From Apiotrichum sp. Y4204 (Eukaryota; Basidiomycota; Tremellomycetes; Trichosporonales; Trichosporonaceae), in assembly GCA_025531455.1 (NCBI GenBank), contig JAMYHL010000014.1:124001-188000 (forward strand): DNA of 64,000 bases, given 5' to 3'. The position numbers were made by a program, and so were the translations under genes. Of this stretch, positions 29,989-40,131 are shown piece after piece. Below the pieces are notes generated by a model. It searched no databases, was not told the DNA's origin, and saw nothing but the letters and a program-made list of their open reading frames with translations. Position 1 is the first letter of the stretch. Every line of letters begins with the position of its first letter.

Positions 29989-31324
29989 TTAAATCATAGC
30001 CCACGCGAGGCGAGCAGGCTGATTCCAACCGCCTTCCCATGCGGAGCCATCAGGATCCGACTCAGACGGGGTTCCGCCGCTCCAGCGCGTCAGCATGCGC
30101 TCAAACCACGCGATACGGGCGCCATGGCGCGGGTCGTTGTCGCTCTCCACCTCAATAGGGCCTGCGGGGACGGTTTTCGCAAAGTTGAGCAGCCCTCCGA
30201 GCGCTGTGAGGGTTTGGGCGGGGATGTCGTTGCCGTTTCCAAACGAGCAGCGGGCAAGCAGGAACAGCGGTTCAATGGAGAACAGAACATAATGGCGCGG
30301 CCGAGTGCGCTCGAGTTCAGGTGCCAGCAGGGTAGCAGGGTCCACAGACAGGTATTTGTTCAAGTGCTCCGTGGCGTACGCGGCAGCCCTGCCTGGGTCC
30401 AAGGCCGCAAGATGCGATGCGTACTGTGTGTCAGTTTAAAGACAGGAGAAAAGCTTACAACTGCATGGTACCAGATCTCAACGTTGTTGCCCGAGGTCCG
30501 TGCCTTTTCGCCCTGCTCCGACCCATCCATCCATGTGAGCTGTGCCTGAATCCAAGCCTTGACGCCATCCACAACAGGTGAGGAGGGAAGGAGAGCGATA
30601 GCCTGGTCAACGAGGACAAGGTGGCGCGTCTGAGAGGTCAGCAAAGCTCCGTAATTTGGCAACATACAGCAACAACAAACAGCTTGTCACCCTGTAGCGG
30701 CTGCTTTCCAAGGTTGACCTGCGCGTAGAGGATCTCGGGGAGCATTCGCGTCTCCTCGTCGAGGAAGAAGATCTTCAAAAGCTTTTCCGCCTGTGCGCGA
30801 GCTGCCTCGTCCTGGAGGTACGCGGAGGCCCATGCAAGAGGACGAACGGTTGCGGCAAGGTTCTGCAGCTGCTTCTGGCACTGGGGCTTCTCGGCCAGCG
30901 GGTTGCGCTGTCCATCGCGGCGTTCTATCATTAGCGGCATTCCAGAAGGATGTAACAGAGTGAAGGAGAGGGTTTGGCATTGTAGTGCGCGAGGTGATCA
31001 ATGGATCAATGATCCCAGCATATTCTCGCCTCCGCCATCGCGGTCTCTACCCATCCCACGCAACTCACCCCAGGGACACCCCGGCTGCACCTCCCAGAAG
31101 TATGGCTTCAGGGCGAAGAAGTCGTTCTTCGACACTGGGCAGCACATAGGAGAGTTTGTTATCGTGAACGTCTCATTCTTTGCCATGATCTGCTTGACCA
31201 CGTTGTTAAGGAGCTTGGTCGCATTGGCGCTGATAGGGACGCTTGGGAGCGGTGCGGGGGTGAGCGGAGCCTCGGCCCATTTCGAGACGGAGAGAATACC
31301 GCATTTGGCTTCTGTGAGTGCCAT
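29989..31324 (-). CDS. Alginate-lyase-fold protein (alpha-toroid lyase family)
   Basis: Four exons: 31324-31069, 30924-30668, 30629-30459 and 30423-29989. The introns are 144, 38 and 35 nt, and the product is 372 residues. The order of conserved blocks fits the alginate_lyase domain: NETFTITNSPMCCPVSKNDFFALKPYFWEVQPGCPW, RRDGQRNP, NLAATVRPLAWASAYLQD, LDEETRMLPEILYAQVNLG, and SGNNVEIWYHAVYASHLAAL. Family members cleave uronic-acid polysaccharides by beta-elimination or are uncharacterised fungal homologs. The usual tyrosine/asparagine region is NNVEIWYHAV. There is no signal peptide, unusual for a polysaccharide lyase, so an intracellular role or a catabolic oligosaccharide step is possible. 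Substrate unknown. Confidence 0.75.
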
Positions 31325-32171
31325 GATGGCTGCGAGAGGGATGAGGTGAGGGTCGTGGGGAGAAGAGAAGAGCGAGCAAATCGACAAACAGTCTTTTAAG
31401 ACACGGTAACTGTCGCGGGTTCACAGTTGGCGGATTGGAGAGTCAGAGTGTATAATGCGTGCGTGAACTTGCCAAGTTGCTACACGACGGACAAACGGAG
31501 GGAACAACACTGAGGACCGAGGAATTCACAATTACGTCACTGAGTTCTCCAGACGTGCCAGGGCGCGGTCCAGGCGCGATCGTGACAACGATAAGTAAGC
31601 CAAGCAGGGCTAGCAGGGTGAAAGGAACGGGATACGGTGCTACGGTGCACATGAAACACCCCAGGCGTGATCGGCGTGAATTTCGCGTTACAGTCACGTG
31701 CCCCCGATCACACGTCATCCGCTGTTCAATCCAGTCATCCGCAATGGCGCATTGTCGAAGACGGCGAGGCGCGAGGCGCGCTGTCACTGGAAATATTGTT
31801 TGGTTCCAGATATTTTTCTCTGCTTTTGGTGTCACACATGTCTTCACAAGATTCACATATTCACAAATTCACACAATTCCCTTCGACATGTCATGAGAGC
31901 CCAACCACAGCTGTCAACAAGAGACCCTCCTCCGCTTCGGAGCGATCTCATCCAGTCCACCCTCGCTATCCCACTTCATTTGTTGAATGAGGATCATATT
32001 GGCCGCAAGCTTCGGTTGATTGTTCAGTAAGCCGGATTTGTCTACTGCGTCCCAAACCGTCTGACTGTCAGAATCATTGACGTAGATCCCACTGGAACTC
32101 ACGCACTCGTCACAGCGCCCTCCCACGCATCGACAGTGCCGCTGACAACCCGTACACCTCCCCGGTCTGCA
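31325..32171. other. Intergenic region between divergent genes
   Basis: 850 bases between the lyase-like gene (minus) and the small plus-strand gene. Short open frames lack motifs. No repeats. Confidence 0.5.
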
Positions 32172-32725
32172 ATGGCACTCCCTCCCTCCCCATCCACTCA
32201 AGAGGCCCCATCCTCACCCGTGTCATTTCACACCGCTTTTTCTAGCCCTTCGCCATCTCCCGCTCCCTCGCGAACCAAAGTCTTACCTTTAGGACAGCCA
32301 GGCGATCCCGTTCCATCTCCGAGGTTGCGGCCCACCCTCATCATCAACCTCACCGTTGCGCTTCTCGGTCACTCGCCAAGTGCCGCCCCTCCGAGGTGGG
32401 AGGCTTGGGCCCCAAACCCTGCTGCATTGTCTATGCTGGAATCCACAGGAATGAAGGACAAGGTGTTTATCCCACCAGCACCCAGCATTCCTCGCCAGCG
32501 GCTGAGTCTGGCTCGGGGTGAGTGGGTGTGCGTCGTCGGGTGGTTAGAAGGAAGCAGATTCTCCGATACCGTGAGGCATGGCGCTCCCGGTGTATATCGC
32601 TGACATCAGATCACTCTTCCTTCGGGGTTCGCGCCGCCCCCAGATGTTGTCCTCGATGCGATCTCGTTGACGCCAGCACGAGAGCCGCCGCCAGGAGACA
32701 GGATGAGGAACAAGCAGTAGCATGA
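32172..32725 (+). CDS. Small Pro/Ser-rich hypothetical protein
   Basis: Model: exon 32172-32517, intron 32518-32609 (GTGAGT...GCTGACATCAG), exon 32610-32725; 153 residues. The N-terminus is Ser/Pro-rich (MALPPSPSTQEAPSSPVSF). A more ordered part follows (LRPTLIINLTVALLGH, APPRWEAWAPNPAAL, STGMKDKVFIPPAPS). An alternative acceptor at GCCCCCAG, about 40 bases further, gives another tail (VVLDAISLTPAREPPPG). The LGH...WEAW...KDKVFIPP composition looks coding, but I do not recognise a family. Confidence 0.45.
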
Positions 32726-33393
32726 CCTCTGGCCCCGACCTTCAACAATACCTTGCATAGATGAGAGACCTGGCACGCTGTAAGATGTACGATAGAGTGC
32801 GTTTGACTTAATGTATACGCCAGTACTCAACGAATGTATCACCTTACCACAGCTGTTGTTCTTCCCTATTTCAAAATAGGGCTTATTTATCTTGGCATGG
32901 AAGTGGGGCTCGCATTACCAAATTTGATTCCGCTAATCAGTTTTCATAAATCAGCATCCTGCCGAAGTAGTCACCTTGCACCTTGATGGATGGCTGTTGT
33001 TGTTGCAACCCATATCGAGAGAGGTGGATGACAGCCGATCGAATGCGAACAGTTCGATTGATTCCTCGGTCCACTCTTGTTCATCTTTCTTCATCACCAC
33101 CTTCTCAAAGTTCTCATCTTCCTCGCCTCACTTGCATCCCATTGTCGGCGCTCTTCTTTGTGTGCTCTATCGGCATTTCCACCCGTTACCGCCTGCAGCG
33201 CTCCCACGCAAGGCTCGTGCGCAACCGGCTGCTGGGTGCGGCCTTCCGGCCCCGAGCTTCTTGCCCTCCCGCTAAACCGCCCTTCCTCGCTCCCTGCTCC
33301 TTCCTCATCGCTGCATCTCTCCATTTCTATTTCGTGGACTAAAGTCCAAACCTCTCTCTTATCGACTCCCCTCTCCCATCGTCGCTTGATGCC
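32726..33393. other. Intergenic region
   Basis: 668 bases with the 3' end of the preceding gene and the CT-rich leader (33060-33390) of the next. Nothing else seen. Confidence 0.5.
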
Positions 33394-34521
33394 ATGCCCT
33401 CCCACCCACCTGTCCATCATGAGGCGAACCGAAAGCGCAAGCTGGGGTCGTTCCTCTATCATGCCTCATTCACCTTCTTTCTCCTCGTCCTCGGCGCTCT
33501 TCTTGTGGGCTCTGCGTGGGGCCTCGGCGAACAGGCGTGGCGTACTGATCACCAACGGCGATGGAACATGTTTGCGTTGGTCGCGGCATATGTCGCATTA
33601 GTGAGTACATGGGTACTCTGGGCGCAAATATCTCAAAGGAAGGATAGTGGACTCGCCACTGAAGTTCCCTTTGCCGACATGTTAACGACGCACGACGGCG
33701 ATGATTGCGGCTTCGTTTTCCGATTTGCTGCCCAATGGCTAACACCCCAGGCATTGATATCCCTCTTGCATATTTGGTCACGAACTCTCTCGGTCAAGAG
33801 AATTCTTACGACAATGCCCAAACCGTACATTCCCATCAAGAAGGTGGACGTTGCCAAGGTCAGTATGGATGGGAAATGAGGCGTTAGTCGTCGACTGCGT
33901 AAAGTTCTTTGCGAAGGGAGATCGCCCTGCTAGCAGCAAACGGCGGCGACTGACATTGGAGAAGTGCACCTCCGACCGCCCTTCCTAACATGTGCTGACG
34001 CCCATTCAGAAAGTGGCAAAACACATTGCAACAGAATACTCCCGGACATCTGTGATCGCACATATCTCGCAGACCTCGGCGGCTTCGCACAAAGGCTGGG
34101 GAAGTCCGGGGACTGGGTGGGACGGTGTCCACTATCGAACGTTTATCCTCGGGACATTGCCCGAGATGCGTGAGTATCTTTTATAACCTTTTTAAATATC
34201 CTAATTCTCTCATCATCTGCTAACTGTTCAGGCGACATTCTGTGCCCCAAGGCGACTGGCCCGCCCCTTTTGTCAGCGGCCTCACTGGTCGCGGCTGCAG
34301 ACGCCCTCACCAACCACCAACCTGATCCACTACGTCTCTTTGTTGCATCGTACGCATCTATTGTCGACCGTGCACGATTCGCACTGGCAGAACCCACAGA
34401 GAGCGACGCAGAAGCTGTGAGCAAGGTCGTGGCCTTGGTACGGGAGCTCGTTGAGGTGAAGCGCGAGAAGCACGAGCTGGCATCAGATGTTGAACTGGAC
34501 GGCTACGGACCGGAAGTCTAG
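33394..34521 (+). CDS. DLT1: DLT1-family membrane protein
   Basis: Four exons: 33394-33600, 33751-33858, 34010-34169 and 34232-34521; 254 residues. Two membrane segments lie near the N-terminus (SFTFFLLVLGALLVGSAWGL and MFALVAAYVALALISLLHIW). They are followed by TLSVKRILTTMPKPYIPIKKVDVAKKV and HISQTSAASHKGWGSPGTGWDG, which are the signature of the Dlt1 (defect at low temperature) family. The molecular role of that family is unclear; yeast mutants are cold sensitive. The C-terminal half is soluble and ends in a coiled-coil-like stretch (VRELVEVKREKHELASDVE). The first intron (150 nt) is a multiple of three with no stop, so retention would insert 50 residues between the membrane segments. Confidence 0.85.
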
Positions 34522-34703
34522 CTCAAGTCATTTATAGAAAGGTTAGCTAGATGAAGCTTCTTGTAGATTCCTGTTGTAGTTCTACTTTATGACATAGATA
34601 CATGCGTACAACATCTATACTGGAAGGATATCCCGGGTTAGAGACATGGTCCCGCATTTACAAAGTGACTAGAAGAGCAGCTATAGACTCATGGCAAGGG
34701 ACA

Positions 34704-36216
34704 TCAGGTGGCCGGCTTATCTTCCTTCTTCGGCGCCTTCTTCTTCTTTGGAGCAGCCTTCTTCGGAGCCTCGGTCTCCTCCTTGACCTTGGACTTGTCT
34801 TTATCCTTGGCCTTGTCCTTATCCTTCGTGTCCTTCTCCTTCTTATCGTCCTTATCCTTCTTATCCTCCTTGTCCTTCGCCTTCTTGTCCTTATCCTTCT
34901 TGGCCGGCTTGTCCTTATCGGCCTCCTTCTCCTTCTTCTTGTCGTCCTTGTCATCCGCCTCCTCCTCCTTCTTCTTCTTCTTATCCGCCGGCTTCTTCTT
35001 GCCCTTGGCGGTCTCCTTCTTCCCCTTCTCTTTCTCTTTCTCCTTCTTCTCTTTCTCCTCCTTCTCTTTCTCCTCTTGCTCCTTCGCCTTGCGCTCCTCT
35101 TCCTTCTTCTTCTCGGCGGCGGTCTTCTTCTTTTTGGCAGGTTTCGGCGGCTCCTCGTCCTTCTCAGGTGGCGGAGCGGGGCGTTTCTTCTTCGGTTTCT
35201 TCTTCTCGTCAGGGCCAGGCGGCGGCGGTCCACCGCCAGGTCCGACAGCACCCTCGCGGGCGCGCGCAGCGGCCTCGGCAGCCTCCTTCTGCTTGTGCGC
35301 CTTGATACGTTCCATAAGGCGAAGAACGGACCAGTTGGGCTGGAACGCGCCGCCGCCTCCTGACCGCGTGCCAGCTGTAAGAAGCTTGCGGATCGACTCG
35401 AGCTCTGAATCCTCCTCCTCGCCGGCGGCAAGGGTTTGCCGGAATGTTCCATCTGCGCCCATGTTCGGGCCTGCCGGTGCAGTGAGCGCTAGTGACAGGG
35501 CGGCATTCCGAGTTGCAAGAATGGAAGTGCCAAGATAGAGCGGTGCGGACGTCGCGGCCTGAGAGTCAGCAAGGTCATACTCTGGACTTCCGACCTAGCA
35601 TCTCGAGACTCACCATAATTCTGGACTCCAGCTCTAGCGTCATATTATCATCCCATGCCTCCTGCCGTCGTTCCAGCATAATGTCGATCGTAAGCGGTAG
35701 AGTTTCTGGTGCAGGCCTCATCACGACGCGTGACCGTACTTCTGGCACTTTGCGGAAATCCTGTAGCTCTACCACTAAACAGCCATCGACGAATGACACC
35801 GGCGGACGAATGTCGTACAGGAACGGAATAAGGGCCGCGGGGATCACTTGCGCTCGCATGGCAAGGAGGAAAGGCTTCATCGGGCCGTCGTACAGAAAGT
35901 TTATTTCCTGTGTGTCAGAGAGCTGCAGGCAACGAGACGAGGTGACGATAGGACAAGCTGTGCAAGCCCAAAACAGACACAAGGCGGCTCAGATAGATCG
36001 TTGATAGATATCGATCATTGTGCTATCCATCTACACGTCGCAAGTCTGCGGCGACCTTCACGACCGATGGTCACACGCCTGCAACACACTCACACTGTTC
36101 TCAAAACGCCAGTAGGTTGGGTACAGCTGAATGCTGAGCGACGGCTCCCATTTCCGCGCCTTTTTCAGCACCGCGCGTGCAAAGCGGTGATAGTTGTACC
36201 CCGATGCGGAGGCCAT
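34704..36216 (-). CDS. SPT20: SAGA complex subunit Spt20
   Basis: Three exons: 36216-36094, 35907-35614 and 35558-34704; introns 186 and 55 nt; 423 residues. The Spt20 domain covers residues 1-~180: NYHRFARAVLKKARKWEPSL, LYPTYWRFEN, PFLYDIRPPVSFVDGCLVVELQDFR, VVMRPAPETLPLTIDIML, LELESRIMAATSAPLYLG. In fungi Spt20 is a core scaffold of the SAGA transcriptional co-activator in the nucleus. The second half is a ~190-residue tail of Lys with Glu or Asp (KDKDK, EKKEK runs), probably an extended single helix or disordered polyampholyte, longer than I expect for the family. It shares a 407-bp promoter with VPS4. Confidence 0.85.
34710..35110 (-). repeat. Lys/Glu/Asp low-complexity coding tract
   Basis: The plus strand shows a (TCCTTCTTC)/(TTATCC)-like pyrimidine track with CTTGTCCTTATCC words repeating. 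It encodes KDKDK, KEKEK and KEEER runs at the SPT20 C-terminus. The antisense frame is a Leu/Phe/Ser shadow. Confidence 0.85.
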
Positions 36217-36623
36217 GATGGACTAGTGCTGTCGGGTCTGGATGGATGGGGTTGAGGTGATTGATGGAATAGATGTAAAGTCGAACGCGAAGTGTGCACT
36301 GGAAACACGGCTATCAATCTCGGCTGCCAACCAAAGCGGCCAAGTCCACTTGAACGGACAACTACGGGAGCGCGGAAGCAAAAGTCGTCCACGTGGCCGC
36401 GACCCGGTGATCCATGGCTACCCTGGCTGGTGGTGCGCTGCTGCGCTGGTGCACTTTGATGGCACTGAGCGCTTGTTCAGGCGTCATCGAAGGGATCGAG
36501 GGCAGAGAGACCACGAGGGGCGAGAGCATTGGGCAGACTGTCAACAACACTCGTCCAGCTTCAGCATATCATCATCCTCATCTATCAAATTCACGCCTTT
36601 CAGCATCTACTCCGACGCTCAAG
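36217..36623. promoter_or_regulatory. Shared divergent promoter of SPT20 and VPS4
   Basis: 407 bases between two start codons pointing away from each other. I see no strong TATA box or recognisable operator. The last 70 bases before VPS4 are A/T/C-rich leader. Confidence 0.5.
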
Positions 36624-38392
<1,769 letters not shown>

Positions 38393-38511
38393 CACATACA
38401 CTTTATAGGCTTCCAGTTACGTTTTTCACGGGTTCCTTTGAACTCATGAGTGATTACATTGACGAGGTACAGATTGACACTTCCTGGATTCGTCTGATGC
38501 CTCAATCTATT

Positions 38512-39594
38512 TTAGCGACGGCGTCGGCTCTCCCCGTCGTTCTTCGCCTCGTTCTGCCTTCTGTGCTTGTGAACTAACTCCTGCAAACTCTCCAAGGGAT
38601 CTCGGCGTCTGTCGGTGTTTTGGGGCCCAGGGGTGCCCGCGCGTGATGAGGTTGTGGAAGCCCTACCACCCCGCCAGGGCTGAAGCTCGCGCGAGGGCCC
38701 TCTGTACCCCGAGCCCTGTCCACGAGCCCCACGGGCCCCACGGCCTCCGCCACCGCTCCGTACTCGCCCACCACGCTGGTGCGGGAATGCTGGCGGGTAC
38801 GGCGGAACGAGCGTGGGCGGGAATGGCGGCGCCGGATTGGGTGGCTTTTGCAGCAGAAACCGCTCTGGAATCTGCGTTTGACTGTTGCATGCGGGGACGA
38901 CGAAGCAGCACAGCCTAACTGAGGTCAGCTAATGACTAAAACTCGCAACTGACAGCCATCGAGTGCCATATTCCCAACTGAGTGTCAGCGCAACGTTGGC
39001 GAACGGACCGGCGGAGACATACAGTTCTGATATGCCGTCCACGCCACCGGATTACGGAAATACACGATCGCGATGCCCGTGAGGATCTTGACAGCGGTGA
39101 CGGAGCCGTAACGCGAGACCATGAGGGATTGGATTTCGGCAGGGAGCACGTCGGCAGGAATGGGAAAGAGGAGGAGTGTACGCGACGGCGCGTCGCGCGC
39201 CCTCGGGAGGGGTGGGTTGCCGATAATGGGTAGGATGCGGTCGGCGAGACGAGCCTTGCCGGGCAGATTGCGGAAGGTTCCATTTCCCCGCTTTGGGCCC
39301 TCCCCGCTTGGAATGGCGAGAGGCAGCGCAGGGCGGGAGGCGTCGCCATCGAAGCTCCACACGCTCGACGGCGTGCCCGGCCTGGACGTCTCACTGCGCA
39401 GGTGTCCGACGTATCGCTCGAGCTGGGGGAGACGCATTGGCGGGCCGAGGCGCGGCTCGGTGTTCGGGTTGGCATGAGAGCTCGTGAGTGACGCCGCGGC
39501 CATCTTGCGCGCCAGCTGCAACAGTGAGGAGAGAATGGTGGGGGTGACGTACCTCCTCCTCAATTGTGAGGTCTACATCCATGGGCTCGTCCAT
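38512..39594 (-). CDS. RRM-like, Pro-rich, RGG-tailed RNA-binding protein
   Basis: Four exons: 39594-39553, 39515-39023, 38977-38954 and 38918-38512; introns 37, 45 and 35 nt; 321 residues. The middle (~140-200) has an RRM-like order: strand RTLLLFPIPAD, helix EIQSLMVSRYG, strand SVTAVKIL, strand IAIVYFRNP, helix WTAYQNFGNMALDG, strand FRLCCFVVPA. A Pro-rich segment (PPNPAPPFPPTLVPPYPPAF) and an RGG/RG tail (RGGRVRSGGGGRGARGARG) follow, then a basic end (ESRRRR). Expected function: RNA binding, perhaps in mRNA metabolism. The RNP motifs are not textbook, so the fold call is tentative. The 24-nt third exon is required to keep the frame into the RGG tail. It ends 119 bases from the VPS4 stop, tail to tail. 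Confidence 0.75.
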
Positions 39595-40131
39595 TGCGCC
39601 GAGGTTTCGCTGGCCAAGAGAGAGTGAGGGATGAGCAAGATTAAAATAATGGAAGGACGTAAAGATGGGATAACGAAGAGGATGGTGAACTGTCTTGAAG
39701 AGGGCGGTGAAGAGGGCAGTCAGGAGAGCAAGAGTGGGGATGAGAGAGTGAGTGTGAAATACAAGGGAAGGTCATCATTCATCTTCCTCGCACTCCAGTA
39801 TCCAGACGCACGGACGCGGTTCTGCGTTCGCATGTTTGCGTCTTCCGGCCGCCTGTGTGACTTGCATGGTATGCTGCACTACCACTGTACATACCTGAGC
39901 TCTCCATTCCGTTACCGTGTACGCGACTTACCTTGCTTTCTTAACATCTCACTTATTGCAATGCTTGCACATTGAGTATCATCCACCAGAACTACTGAAT
40001 GCCCCACGTGCTCAATGTTAAGCGGATCTGGAATACATGCTGTTTCGCGGTCTAATGTTCTAGTGCTACAGTAGAGTCTGGAGTCGTGCCGGTATGATTA
40101 TCGGCGCTGGGGAAGGAAGTATCTATGTCTA
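39595..40131. other. Intergenic region
   Basis: 537 bases: promoter of the RRM/RGG gene (purine-rich on plus, 39600-39760) and the 3' region of the GH9 gene. No gene seen. Confidence 0.5.

Noticed and set aside
34602..35538. Plus-strand frames of >250 codons rich in Leu or Phe/Ser
   Set aside because: Antisense of the Lys/Glu/Asp tract of SPT20.
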